From the NCBI GenBank assembly GCA_019245115.1, contig JAFARZ010000364.1:1-62663 (forward strand): a stretch of DNA of 62,663 bases, given 5' to 3'. This DNA is from Streptosporangiaceae bacterium. Lineage in GTDB: Bacteria; Actinomycetota; Actinomycetes; Streptosporangiales; Streptosporangiaceae. Every line of letters starts with the position of its first letter. Position 1 is the stretch's first letter. This document shows positions 1-7,266 of the stretch, piece by piece. A model generated the notes under the pieces. That model ran no database searches. It had not been told where the DNA came from and worked only from the letters and a program-made list of their open reading frames with translations. The position numbers and the translations under genes were made by a program.

Positions 1-1
1 C

Positions 2-103
2 CCCGCCTCCGCCGCCAACGAGGCATGCCGCACCCCAGCCCCCGCCTCCGCCGCCAACGAGGCATGCCGCACCCCAGCCCCCGCCCCCGCCTCCGCCGCG
101 AAC
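2..103. repeat. 39-bp tandem repeat upstream of the oxidoreductase gene
   Basis: Two perfect 39-bp units (2-40 and 41-79) are followed by a decayed third copy that ends before 110. Each unit holds a CGCCTCCGCCGCCAACGAGG core. The repeat sits directly before the ribosome binding site of the beta-subunit gene, so it may lie in the spacer from an upstream subunit gene outside the window or at that gene's 3' end. It is open in the frame of the downstream gene, but the good ribosome binding site lies after it. Confidence 0.8.
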
Positions 104-132
104 CCGACATTTCAGGATTTGGAGCGTTTGTA

Positions 133-1224
133 ATGGCAAACGAAGTGATCCGGCAGCAGCTTCCGCTGTTCGAGGAGAACGGGCGCGCGGCGGCCACCGA
201 TGACGAGCAGGGCCGTGACCTGCACTATCTGCCCGATTTCCCGGAAGAAGATCCGTACGCGGCCGGCCACCGCACCTGCGCCGGCTGCGGGCCGGCCATC
301 CAGTACCGCTGGGTGCTCAAGGCGGCCGGCAACGACACCGTGGTGGCCGGGCCGACCGGCTGCATGTACGTGGCGAACTCGACGTACCTGTGCACCCCGT
401 ACACCGTGCCCTGGGCGCACACACCGATCGCCAGCGGCGGGTCGTTCACCTCCGGCATGGCCGCCGGATACGAGGCCATGATCAGGAAGGGGCGTTACCC
501 CGGGCCGTACCCGAACATCCTGGTGATGGCCGGCGACGGCAGCGCGGCCGACATCGGCCTCGGCGGCATGTCCGGCGCGCTCTACCGTAACCACGACGCG
601 CTGTTCATCTGCTACGACAACGAGTGCTACGCCAACACCGGCATCCAGGTCTCGCCGACCACGCCGTACGCGGGCATGACGACGTTCACGCCGTTCGGCA
701 AGGCGATACCCGAGGGCAAGAAGCTGCCGCCGAAGAACCTCGCGAAGATGATGGCCGAGGGGCACCCGCATTGCTACGTGGCGACCACAACGGTGGGTTA
801 CCCGATCGACCTGATCAACAAGACCCGCAAGGGCCTCAACCACGTCGGCGCCGCCTTCCTGCACTGCTACACGCCGTGCCAGAAGGGCTGGGTGTACCAG
901 ACCTCGATGACCGTGGAACTCGGCCGCCGCGTGGTCGAGTCGGGGCTGTGGCCGATGTGGGAGTACCTGCCGGAGGAGCGGGAGTACCACTATTTCCATC
1001 CGCCGATCCAGCGGCCGGTCACCGACTACCTGGCCATGCAGGGCCGGTTCGGGCACATGCTGCCCGAGCACGTGGCGACCATGCAGGCCGGCGCCAACCG
1101 GAACTGGGAGGCCATGGGCATGGACGTGCCGAAGGCGCTGCGAGAACTGGAGGACCCGGCTCGGCACAAGCGACTGCACGACGAGGAGTACTCCATGCCG
1201 CTCAACCGAGGCGTCGGTGCCTGA
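133..1224 (+). CDS. 2-oxoacid:ferredoxin oxidoreductase beta subunit, probably oxalate oxidoreductase
   Basis: This 363-residue protein is the thiamine-diphosphate and iron-sulfur subunit of a pyruvate:ferredoxin-oxidoreductase-like enzyme. It shows GDG at residues 124-126 followed by DNECYANTG at 152-160, the cofactor-binding signature. Cysteines at 49, 52, 77 and 239 match the four cluster ligands of the family. The start was chosen at ATG 133 because GGAG lies eight bases upstream; an in-frame start at 25 would encode the tandem repeat. The alpha and gamma parts would lie before the window. The OFA transporter just downstream points to oxalate as substrate, as in the Moorella oxalate oxidoreductase, but pyruvate or another 2-oxoacid cannot be excluded from sequence. 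Confidence 0.85.
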   Translation: MANEVIRQQLPLFEENGRAAATDDEQGRDLHYLPDFPEEDPYAAGHRTCAGCGPAIQYRWVLKAAGNDTVVAGPTGCMYVANSTYLCTPYTVPWAHTPIASGGSFTSGMAAGYEAMIRKGRYPGPYPNILVMAGDGSAADIGLGGMSGALYRNHDALFICYDNECYANTGIQVSPTTPYAGMTTFTPFGKAIPEGKKLPPKNLAKMMAEGHPHCYVATTTVGYPIDLINKTRKGLNHVGAAFLHCYTPCQKGWVYQTSMTVELGRRVVESGLWPMWEYLPEEREYHYFHPPIQRPVTDYLAMQGRFGHMLPEHVATMQAGANRNWEAMGMDVPKALRELEDPARHKRLHDEEYSMPLNRGVGA

Positions 1225-1474
1225 ATGGCAGGTCCGCTTCGACGGCGGGCATCAGCAGCGTTACCTCGCTTCCCGCCGCGAGGTAGTGCGCTATGTGCTC
1301 GCCGTCGGACCGCGGGCGGCCAGCCCGCGGTTCGAGGTGTTCGCCGAAGGGCAGCCGGTCAGGCTGGCAGACGGCTCGGCGGGCGGCCGGCGGTTCGAAC
1401 TCGTTGAGATCATCGACCTCGCCCGGCCGGGCGAGGTCGAGCGATTGCGGCAGGAGATGCTCGATGACTCCTGA
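1217..1474 (+). CDS. small unknown protein in the oxidoreductase operon
   Basis: This GTG-started 85-residue protein overlaps the end of the beta-subunit gene by eight bases, which implies translational coupling. It is soluble, charged and ends in an acidic helix. No known domain was recognised. Its place between the oxidoreductase and the transporter suggests an accessory role in the same pathway, which is inference only. Confidence 0.7.
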   Translation: MPEWQVRFDGGHQQRYLASRREVVRYVLAVGPRAASPRFEVFAEGQPVRLADGSAGGRRFELVEIIDLARPGEVERLRQEMLDDS

Positions 1475-1739
1475 ACCTCCCGGCCGCATCATCCCCCTGA
1501 TGCCCGGTGTCGCGCGCGGTGCGGCGGACCGGCGCGAAGCGCTGCGCACCGCCGTTATCCAGGTGGTCCGACACCTGGTGATCGAGGCGGTGCCGCCGTC
1601 ACGCCGCCTGCCTCTGTTCGATCAGGCAAAAGACATTCTGGACGAGGCCGGCTGGGGTCTCGACGAACTCGTCGGCGCCGCCGAACCGGGCCCGGCGCAG
1701 GACACGCTGCTCAAAGCGCTGGGGCTGTTTGACACCTAG
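1464..1739 (+). CDS. small unknown protein in the oxidoreductase operon
   Basis: A 91-residue protein starts at ATG 1464, eleven bases inside the previous gene, so the two are probably co-translated. The frame is open from 1293, but that part overlaps the preceding gene. It is mostly helical with no membrane segment or cysteine motif. No family was recognised. Together with its neighbour it forms a pair of uncharacterised small proteins linked to the oxalate-type oxidoreductase. Confidence 0.65.
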   Translation: MTPEPPGRIIPLMPGVARGAADRREALRTAVIQVVRHLVIEAVPPSRRLPLFDQAKDILDEAGWGLDELVGAAEPGPAQDTLLKALGLFDT

Positions 1740-1872
1740 GCGAGGACGCCATGAGGGATCGATCCAGCAGGGGCCCACCCTGGAGTTCAGCACGGGGCGA
1801 TTCCTTACTCGATACCTGCTCTAAATGAGCAACACGTCGCAATGTCGCAAGGAGAGGTATCGGTGGCAACCG

Positions 1873-3315
1873 ATGGCTACAGCGGAAACTGTCAATCAGA
1901 ACTATGAAGTCGTAACTAACGCAACCGGCCGCGTATTCCGCGTCGGCGAGGAACCCAAACAGATCCTCGGCTACCCGCGCTGGGTCGTGATTATGGCGGC
2001 TTGGGCCTGCATGTGCCTGGCCGGACTGCTCGAATACACCTGGGGCGCCCTGTCCGGGCCGCTTTCACAGGCACACCACTGGGGGACAGCGCCGACATTC
2101 TGGCTGTTCTCCTTCTACGTCGTCTTCGAATCATTTGTGCAGATCGGCACGGGATTCCTGCGTAACCGCGGAATCCTCGATGTCAGATGGGCGACGATCA
2201 TCGGCGGGATCATCTGCGGTGTCGTGGCGTACCTCTGGCTCGCCAACTCCACCTCGATCTGGACCGCCTACGCCAGCTACGCGGCGCTCGGCGGCATCGG
2301 CTCCGGCATGGTCTACTCGGGCTGCATCAACATCGTGGCGAAGTGGTATCCGGAGCGGAAAGGCTGGCGCACCGGCTTCGTTAACGGTGGCTGGGCCTAT
2401 GGCTCCGTACCATTCATCATCGCCATCGGCGGATTCAGCACCGGCGGTGGCATCGGCAATCTCACAGCCGGCCAGGCGAAGAACTTCATCATCGTCCAGG
2501 GCATCATCATGAGCGCCGTCATCGCCGTCTGCGGCTGGTTCCTGAAGGACCCGCCCAAGAACTGGTGGCCGAAGGCGATCGACCCACTCCACTGGCAAAA
2601 GCACAGCACCAAGGACCTGCAGAACAACCCGCCCGCCCTCCGGCACTACACGGTCCAGCAGATGTGGCGCACCAAGGCGGCGAAGTGGGTCGGCATCCAG
2701 TACGCCTGCTATGTCGGATGCTCGCTATTCGGCGTGGCCTTCTACTACTCATTCGGTAGCGCGATGAACCTCGGTTCCTACGCCGTGGTCGCGGGCGCGG
2801 CCGGATTCGCGCTGTGCGATGGCGGTTTCCGGCCGTTCTACGGATGGCTGTCCGAATACATCGGCCGACGGCGCACGATGATCTACGCGTACTCCGGGAA
2901 CGTGGTCTTCCAGCTACTCGCGCTCTGGATGGGCGAGCTGCACAACGGGCCCCTGTTCGCGATCTGCGCGGTCATATCCGGCGGCCTGTCGGGCGCCAAC
3001 TTCCCGATGACGGCCGCGCTGGTCGCCGACTACTGGGGCGAGACCAACAACGCGGTCAACTACGGATCGATCTACGCCTGGAAGGCGCTGGGCGGGAGCT
3101 TCGCCGGCGGCGGCGCGGCCTTCGTGATGACCGGCACCCTCTATGGGACGGCGCACTACCGCTGGGCCATCGGGTTCTTCTTCGGCGCCGCCCTTGGCCT
3201 GATCGCCATGCTAATCATGACCTTCCTAGTCAGGAGGCCGACTGAAGCCGAGATGGAAGCGGCGGTACGCGCCGCGCCGGACAAGGCGGCGATGCCGAAG
3301 CCAGCGATCGCCTAG
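1873..3315 (+). CDS. OFA-family major facilitator transporter (oxalate/formate-type)
   Basis: This 480-residue membrane protein has about twelve hydrophobic segments and the features of the oxalate:formate antiporter branch of the major facilitator superfamily: a long N-terminal membrane pair, the YSGCINIVAKWYPERKGWRTG stretch after helix four in outline, and SEYIGRRRTM in the central loop. It probably imports oxalate or exchanges it for formate across the cytoplasmic membrane. ATG 1873 was taken because AAGGAGAGGT lies at 1849-1858, although the spacing is long; an ATG at 1825 is the alternative. The gene follows the oxidoreductase cluster and ends before an 18-bp hairpin. Confidence 0.88.
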   Translation: MATAETVNQNYEVVTNATGRVFRVGEEPKQILGYPRWVVIMAAWACMCLAGLLEYTWGALSGPLSQAHHWGTAPTFWLFSFYVVFESFVQIGTGFLRNRGILDVRWATIIGGIICGVVAYLWLANSTSIWTAYASYAALGGIGSGMVYSGCINIVAKWYPERKGWRTGFVNGGWAYGSVPFIIAIGGFSTGGGIGNLTAGQAKNFIIVQGIIMSAVIAVCGWFLKDPPKNWWPKAIDPLHWQKHSTKDLQNNPPALRHYTVQQMWRTKAAKWVGIQYACYVGCSLFGVAFYYSFGSAMNLGSYAVVAGAAGFALCDGGFRPFYGWLSEYIGRRRTMIYAYSGNVVFQLLALWMGELHNGPLFAICAVISGGLSGANFPMTAALVADYWGETNNAVNYGSIYAWKALGGSFAGGGAAFVMTGTLYGTAHYRWAIGFFFGAALGLIAMLIMTFLVRRPTEAEMEAAVRAAPDKAAMPKPAIA

Positions 3316-3327
3316 GCTTCCCCGACG

Positions 3328-3383
3328 CCATGATCGTGGTGGATGACCCGGTCTCGACGGATATGCATCCACCACGATCATGG
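3328..3383. terminator. 18-bp perfect hairpin after the transporter gene
   Basis: The arm CCATGATCGTGGTGGATG at 3328-3345 is perfectly complemented by 3366-3383, with a 20-base loop. It lies 12 bases after the transporter stop codon and probably ends that transcript. No T-run follows, as is usual in high-GC actinomycetes. Its right arm contains the 13-bp putative attachment core of the element. Confidence 0.75.
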
Positions 3384-3384
3384 A
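3372..3384. other. putative left attachment site (attL core)
   Basis: CCACGATCATGGA here recurs exactly at 23184-23196, just upstream of the integrase gene. The left copy lies in the descending arm of the 18-bp hairpin, so integration would leave the hairpin intact. No tRNA gene is present at either end. Confidence 0.45.
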
Positions 3385-3410
3385 TACATTAGCCGAGCTA
3401 GCGAACCGCA

Positions 3411-3426
3411 GTTTACTTAAGTAAAC
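3411..3426. promoter_or_regulatory. palindrome GTTTACTTAAGTAAAC, possible operator
   Basis: This is a perfect 16-bp palindrome just inside the left end of the element. Its central ACTTAAGT is shared with the palindrome at 4413-4426 before the GntR gene, which suggests the same repressor could bind both sites. Confidence 0.4.
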
Positions 3427-3525
3427 CTTCGGGCACCGCCCACGATAGCACGGCCAGTGGAAACTGATCCTGCCCGAATTGACCCCGCGCTCCTCCGGAC
3501 GGTTCGGCACCTTCCCGCTTGGTGG

Positions 3526-3888
3526 TTACTCCTGGGTGGGCGCTGAACCTGGAGAGTTAAGGGCGCGGAGCTGTCCCGTTGTCGGTGCGGTTCCGGCGTA
3601 CGCCCAACTCGGTCCATCCAAGGTGAGGGTCGGCTCGGCTGGGTGCGGAGGCTCGGCGGGGTCGCCGGAATCGCCCAACGGATGGCTGCTGAAGAACAGC
3701 GCCTGATCTCCGAGTGCCGGGGCATGGAACGTGAAGGCTGGGGCTATGGTCGCACCGGACGAGGCATCGGCGTTGTGCGGCTGGACCGCGCTAGCCGGTG
3801 TCGCCATCACGACGCCGCAGATAGTGCATGCCCCAGCGACTGTGACCCTGACCAGCTTGGCGCACTTTTGGCAAAAATTCTTTCGCAT
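3526..3888 (-). CDS. possible small secreted protein
   Basis: The 120-residue open frame begins with a signal-peptide-like stretch: charged start, hydrophobic core VTVAGACTICGVVMA and a TPASA cleavage-like motif near residue 34. The rest is low in complexity, rich in Pro, Ala, Ser and Thr, with no recognised domain. The ribosome binding site is weak and codon use is unconvincing, so the frame could be chance. The remainder of 3427-3999 contains nothing else I can support. Confidence 0.35.
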   Translation of the reverse strand: MRKNFCQKCAKLVRVTVAGACTICGVVMATPASAVQPHNADASSGATIAPAFTFHAPALGDQALFFSSHPLGDSGDPAEPPHPAEPTLTLDGPSWAYAGTAPTTGQLRALNSPGSAPTQE

Positions 3889-3999
3889 GTATCCAGTATC
3901 CCAGACGATGCTGACACTCGGAGTCGATCACAGACGCGCCCGGCCCCGTGCCGCCTGTTTGCCGGAGCGGCCTCCCCCTCACCCGACCCACGCGCGGGG

Positions 4000-4359
4000 T
4001 CATGGCCTCGGCGTCCGCTCCTCTGGCGGCCTCCGCTCCCCGGGAGGAACGACCCACGTCCCGCGCTTCGGGATCGCCTTCAGCAGTCCTTCGCCCTTGA
4101 GTCTTTCGAGGGCCTCGCGGATGACCCACCGGCTCACGCCATACAGCCCGGTCATCTCCGGTTCGCCCGGCAGCTTGCCGGTCAGCCGCCCCTGGCTGAT
4201 CTCATCCCGCAGGTAACCGGCTAGCTGGTCGGTGAACGTCGCGGCCACGTCCTTGTCCGGCCGCCACTGCCGGCGTCCGGTCGGATCTTCCTGCACAGGA
4301 AGAACGGTATCGGGCACGGCAATCACGTTTGCCTCCGGACACGGCGGGACCACGGTCAC
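4000..4359 (-). CDS. GntR-family repressor, DNA-binding domain only
   Basis: This 119-residue protein contains a GntR winged helix at about residues 40-105, including KLPGEPEMTGLYGVSRWV and the helix VIREALERLKGEGLL. No effector-binding domain follows. This is the form of short GntR repressors such as KorSA of actinomycete integrative elements, which hold transfer or replication genes silent. It starts at a GTG and is transcribed away from the Nudix operon. The gap between them holds two tandem 10-bp repeats and a palindrome, which are likely its operators. Confidence 0.82.
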   Translation of the reverse strand: MTVVPPCPEANVIAVPDTVLPVQEDPTGRRQWRPDKDVAATFTDQLAGYLRDEISQGRLTGKLPGEPEMTGLYGVSRWVIREALERLKGEGLLKAIPKRGTWVVPPGERRPPEERTPRP

Positions 4360-4392
4360 AAGGTTACTACGGCCTGCATCGGCCTTGATATG

Positions 4393-4426
4393 TCTTGTAT
4401 GGTCTTGTATGGTTGACTTAAGTCAA
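4393..4426. promoter_or_regulatory. operator-like array between GntR gene and Nudix operon
   Basis: TCTTGTATGG is repeated exactly in tandem at 4393-4402 and 4403-4412, and is followed without a gap by the perfect palindrome TTGACTTAAGTCAA at 4413-4426. The TTGAC at 4413 may also act as a -35 element. Placement in the divergent gap beside a GntR gene suggests autoregulation. Confidence 0.6.
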
Positions 4427-4440
4427 GGGGGTTGGGAGGG

Positions 4441-4626
4441 GTGAAGCCTCCCCGCTGGGTCACCGCAGACAGAAGTCGCGAAGTGACCGTGATCTCCCTC
4501 GACGGACAGCAGTACTACCGGGTGCGCTCCGGGCCGTTCTGGCTCGCCGACGTACGCACCCCGGACGCTCTGGCCAGGCTCGTTGACCTGGCTGAGCTGG
4601 AGGAAACCCGCAATGAAGGTCACTAA
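4441..4626 (+). CDS. small unknown protein, first gene of the Nudix operon
   Basis: The 61-residue protein starts at GTG 4441, preceded by AAGGGGG at 4425-4431. An in-frame TTG at 4432 is less likely. The C-terminal part, with VRTPDALARLVDLAELEE, is predicted helical. No family was recognised. It overlaps the start of the Nudix gene by 14 bases, so the two are coupled. Confidence 0.6.
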   Translation: MKPPRWVTADRSREVTVISLDGQQYYRVRSGPFWLADVRTPDALARLVDLAELEETRNEGH

Positions 4627-5113
4627 TCAAGTCGAAGAGGGCTACCGGGCCTGCCCATCCGGCCGTCACTGGGGGCCGTATGGCGCGGCCGGAATCCTGC
4701 CGTGGACTAACCAGGGCGGTGCGCTGCGCGTGCTGCTCGGCAAACGCGGCGCTAAGGTCCACTACCCCGGCACCTGGGACAGCTTCGGCGGCGCGCTCAA
4801 GAGGGACGAGCTTCCGTTCCTGGGAGCACTGCGCGAGCTGAGCGAGGAAATCGAGGTCTCCGGCCGTACCGGACGCCTGATGCCCGGATCTCTGTACGTG
4901 TGCAAAGGCTGCGGGTGGATGTTCCACAGCTACCTGCTGGAAGTAGCGGGCCACGAGGGCGGACTGCCCGCCGCTGCTATCCGTGACCAGCGCGAGACCG
5001 ATGCGCTGCGGTGGGTCCGCGCTGAGCAGGTACCGGCCGTCCGCCCGCTGCATCCTCGGTTCGCTGAGAGCTGGCCAGAGCTTGAGGAGCAGCTACGGAG
5101 GCTCAGCGCATGA
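4613..5113 (+). CDS. Nudix hydrolase (Pif-like context)
   Basis: The 166-residue protein carries a Nudix box at residues 60-82: G, five residues, E, seven residues, then RELSEEIEV. The usual Gly near the end of the box is Glu. Nudix enzymes cleave nucleoside diphosphates linked to other groups. In the actinomycete element pSAM2 a Nudix-motif protein, Pif, blocks redundant transfer between carriers, and the position here beside the GntR repressor is consistent with that role, though unproven. GGAGGA lies eight bases before ATG 4613. Confidence 0.85.
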   Translation: MKVTNQVEEGYRACPSGRHWGPYGAAGILPWTNQGGALRVLLGKRGAKVHYPGTWDSFGGALKRDELPFLGALRELSEEIEVSGRTGRLMPGSLYVCKGCGWMFHSYLLEVAGHEGGLPAAAIRDQRETDALRWVRAEQVPAVRPLHPRFAESWPELEEQLRRLSA

Positions 5114-5304
5114 GCAAGCTCAATCCCGCCGATGGCGTACGGCTCCAGCGCACCCAGCTCGGCAACGTGGCGCTGATCGTGCCGCTGGTCTACCTAGACC
5201 AGCAGACGCCGGACGCCACCGAGCTGGCGCTCATCCTGGGCCGGGCTGACGCGCTGGAGCTGGCCGCGATGCTGCGGGATTTCGCCGAAGGGGGCCAGCC
5301 ATGA
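5110..5304 (+). CDS. small unknown protein
   Basis: This 64-residue protein starts with an ATGA overlap on the Nudix stop codon. The second half, ELALILGRADALELAAMLRD, reads as one or two amphipathic helices. No known domain. It belongs to the same operon, which continues with another ATGA overlap at 5301. Confidence 0.65.
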   Translation: MSKLNPADGVRLQRTQLGNVALIVPLVYLDQQTPDATELALILGRADALELAAMLRDFAEGGQP

Positions 5305-5501
5305 CCGAGGCGTTCCGCGTCCACTCGTTCGCGGCGGCGGCTCGGCAGCACCGGTCCTCAGCACGGTCTGGGCCGGTCCTGGTGACCCGTGTGCACCCCC
5401 GGGTGTGGGCAACCGCAATCGAGCTAGCCAACGGCGACACAAGCCGAATCCGTGTCATATCGCCGACGACGGTAGTCGTCCGGAACAACAACAGGAGGTA
5501 A
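5301..5501 (+). CDS. small basic unknown protein
   Basis: A 66-residue, arginine-rich protein overlaps its upstream neighbour by ATGA. It contains many beta-prone residues (GPVLVTRVHPRVWATAIEL). No family was recognised. The operon layout supports translation. Confidence 0.6.
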   Translation: MTEAFRVHSFAAAARQHRSSARSGPVLVTRVHPRVWATAIELANGDTSRIRVISPTTVVVRNNNRR

Positions 5502-5508
5502 CCCGACC

Positions 5509-5940
5509 ATGACCACCACCACCGAAACCGCCTCGCGCACCTACTTCGACCGGGACTATGCCCGGTTCGCCGACGCGCTGCGGCGGGCGCGCAAGAACAA
5601 GACCCCTGGCCAGCTAGAGCGGGTGGACGCGCTGACTCTCGTCATCGCCGGCACGTTCGGCGACGACAATCCCGGGTTCGACGCTGAGGCGTTCACCCGT
5701 TCGGCCCGGCTCCGGATCGAGACCACCCTGCATGACGAGTACGCCACATGGGCCGGGGAGCGCGGCTACGGCACCGAGCCGGGCCAGGCCCCGGAGCACT
5801 ATTCGGAGTTCTACGCCAGCCGGTACCTCGCGCCCGGCCCGGGTGACATCACCGGCCTGGACGAGGACGAGGATCTAGACGACGAGCCGGACGACGACCA
5901 TGGCCAGGACGAGGACCAGGAGGACGACGCCGAGGAGTAG
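5509..5940 (+). CDS. unknown protein with a long acidic tail
   Basis: The 143-residue protein has a strong ribosome binding site (AGGAGGT near 5492, spacing about ten). The first 110 residues form a basic-to-neutral domain with no recognised family. The last 30 are almost entirely Asp and Glu. Such tails can mimic DNA or bind basic partners, which is a speculation here. It is the last gene of the operon and a strong hairpin follows. Confidence 0.75.
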   Translation: MTTTTETASRTYFDRDYARFADALRRARKNKTPGQLERVDALTLVIAGTFGDDNPGFDAEAFTRSARLRIETTLHDEYATWAGERGYGTEPGQAPEHYSEFYASRYLAPGPGDITGLDEDEDLDDEPDDDHGQDEDQEDDAEE

Positions 5941-5960
5941 ACGTCTCTGGCGCACATAGA

Positions 5961-5993
5961 AGGACCCAGCCCTACCCACCGGGGCTGGGTCCT
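5961..5993 (+). terminator. rho-independent-like terminator of the Nudix operon
   Basis: AGGACCCAGCCC at 5961-5972 pairs perfectly with 5982-5993 around a nine-base loop, and a pyrimidine-rich CTTCCTTA follows. Confidence 0.8.
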
Positions 5994-6005
5994 CTTCCTT
6001 ATCTG

Positions 6006-6095
6006 TCAGGTCGGCCAGAAATCGCCTTCCACAACAACGTCGTCCTCGCTGTCGTCGTCATCACTATCTGGCGGGCCGCTAGCGAGCTGGAGCAT
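6006..6095 (-). CDS. 29-residue acidic peptide with strong ribosome binding site
   Basis: AAGGGAGGTGCC stands directly before ATG 6095. The peptide begins MLQLASGPPDSDDDDSEDD and ends EGDFWPT; about a third of its residues are acidic. It is too short for most gene finders. It could be a genuine micro-protein of the element or a leader peptide. No maturation gene lies nearby, so a modified-peptide precursor is not supported. Confidence 0.45.
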   Translation of the reverse strand: MLQLASGPPDSDDDDSEDDVVVEGDFWPT

Positions 6096-6155
6096 GGCAC
6101 CTCCCTTCTGTTGATCCGCGCCTGGAACCGAATCCGTCCCCATCCGCTACTTATG

Positions 6156-6205
6156 GGCGGCCCCCGGCCCCGTCCAGGCCAGCGGACCAGATGCCGGGGG
6201 CCGCC
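6156..6205 (-). terminator. 13-bp GC hairpin
   Basis: GGCGGCCCCCGGC at 6156-6168 is complemented exactly by 6193-6205. It lies downstream of the small minus-strand gene 6247-6423 and probably ends that transcript. Confidence 0.65.
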
Positions 6206-6246
6206 TCCCCGTACCGGTGGCACGCGGCACGGGAAGCCGGGTTGCT

Positions 6247-6423
6247 TTAGGTCAGGTCCTCATTGATGCTCAGGGTGAGCGAGAAATCCTCGTTGCCGCC
6301 CTTGAACGGCTCGCCATCGGCGCGGCGGAACTCGATATCGAGCAGGTCTCCCTCAACTGACACCTTGCCGTTGAGGCTGTATCCGCGGCCTGAATCCACG
6401 GAGAACTCGTTTGCTTCTGCCAT
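6247..6423 (-). CDS. small unknown protein
   Basis: The 58-residue protein starts at ATG 6423 behind AGGAG with a spacing of nine. It is acidic and beta-rich (SLNGKVSVEGDLLDIEFRRA). No cysteine or membrane segment. No family recognised. It ends at a TAA and is followed by a GC hairpin. Confidence 0.65.
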   Translation of the reverse strand: MAEANEFSVDSGRGYSLNGKVSVEGDLLDIEFRRADGEPFKGGNEDFSLTLSINEDLT

Positions 6424-6611
6424 CGCTGCAATCTCCTGCCTGGCTTGTCGGAGAACCCCCGGAGACACGTTGTGAGCCCGCCTCCGGGGGTCCCGCTGGC
6501 CCCGCGCTGGCCGGTGAACCCCTCCTCGACTCAGCGGTTCGCGCGGAGGCCGCTTAACCCCCTCACCCGCTGGTGCGCGTCCGGCCCTGGCGTCAGGTGA
6601 GGGGAGCCCTG

Positions 6612-6791
6612 TCACATCCGCTTCCGCTGCTTGTCCTCCCGCGCCGCGTGCACGTCGGCTAGGAAGGTGTCCAGCTTGACGGCCAGGTCGCGGTCAAGGA
6701 TGTCGTATCGCTTGTGGAGCGCCAGGAGCAGGTCAGCCGCCACCTCGGCATGGTCCAGGTCGGAAGCTGGCATATCGCGAAGGTTCGGCAT
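6612..6791 (-). CDS. small unknown helical protein
   Basis: This 59-residue protein begins MPNLRDMPASDLDHAEVAAD behind a good TAAGGAGACCGGC leader. It reads as two helices with a basic end. The frame overlaps the open tail of the gene upstream by 133 bases. Its strong ribosome binding site favours this frame as real. Confidence 0.6.
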   Translation of the reverse strand: MPNLRDMPASDLDHAEVAADLLLALHKRYDILDRDLAVKLDTFLADVHAAREDKQRKRM

Positions 6792-7012
6792 GCCGGTCTC
6801 CTTAAGTGCACGCGGGCGGGCGGTCCCACGACCTGGCCGACGCGGGCGCGCTCCTCTATCTCGGCCTGTGCTTCGGCGAGGCGGTCGCGGTAGACCGCAA
6901 GCTGCGGGTCTTCGGCGCTGAGCTTCCCGATGGCGTCCTCAAGGTTCGCCCGGTAGTTCCGCAGCTCATAGCTGGTCATCCTGGCGAGCGTGTGCTCGGG
7001 CGTGGCGGTCAT
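6659..7012 (-). CDS. small helical protein with doubtful C-terminus
   Basis: Translation from ATG 7012 gives a convincing coiled-coil-like first 70 residues (MTSYELRNYRANLEDAIGKL and AVYRDRLAEAQAEIEERARV). The remaining frame runs on to 6659 as Trp, Ser and Thr-rich sequence lying in another frame of the next gene. The natural stop may have been lost by a frameshift or base error near 6830. A purine-rich AGAGAGGAACG precedes the start. Confidence 0.55.
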   Translation of the reverse strand: MTATPEHTLARMTSYELRNYRANLEDAIGKLSAEDPQLAVYRDRLAEAQAEIEERARVGQVVGPPARVHLRRPACRTFAICQLPTWTMPRWRLTCSWRSTSDTTSLTATWPSSWTPS

Positions 7013-7016
7013 GGGT

Positions 7017-7247
7017 TTACCGTTCCTCTCTGGCGATCTGGCCCTGCTCGGCGGCCACCGCGCCGAGGTAACTTCCGGCTGTCGCCCCGGCCAGTGACCC
7101 GGGCGCGGACAGGGCCGCGCTGATAGCCAGCTCGCGCCGCGCCCGCTCAAGGTCGGCTTGCATCTGGTCTGTCACGACGAGTTCGTCGCCGCGTACCGGC
7201 TGCACGGTGGTCTGGCCGTGCCCGTAGCCGATGATCTTGTGCTCCAT
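7017..7247 (-). CDS. small unknown Ala-rich protein
   Basis: The 76-residue protein starts at ATG 7247 and ends five bases before the next start, so it is in the same minus-strand operon. It has a helical centre and an Ala/Gly-rich weakly hydrophobic stretch (ISAALSAPGSLAGATAGSYL) that could be membrane associated. No family recognised. Confidence 0.6.
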   Translation of the reverse strand: MEHKIIGYGHGQTTVQPVRGDELVVTDQMQADLERARRELAISAALSAPGSLAGATAGSYLGAVAAEQGQIAREER

Positions 7248-7266
7248 AACTGGCGGGTCCTCCCCT

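Noticed and set aside
112..1179. A 355-codon minus-strand frame
   Set aside because: It is antisense to the oxidoreductase gene, whose cofactor and cysteine motifs are clear.
6006..6095. Precursor of a ribosomally made modified peptide
   Set aside because: No modification enzyme, protease or dedicated transporter is nearby.
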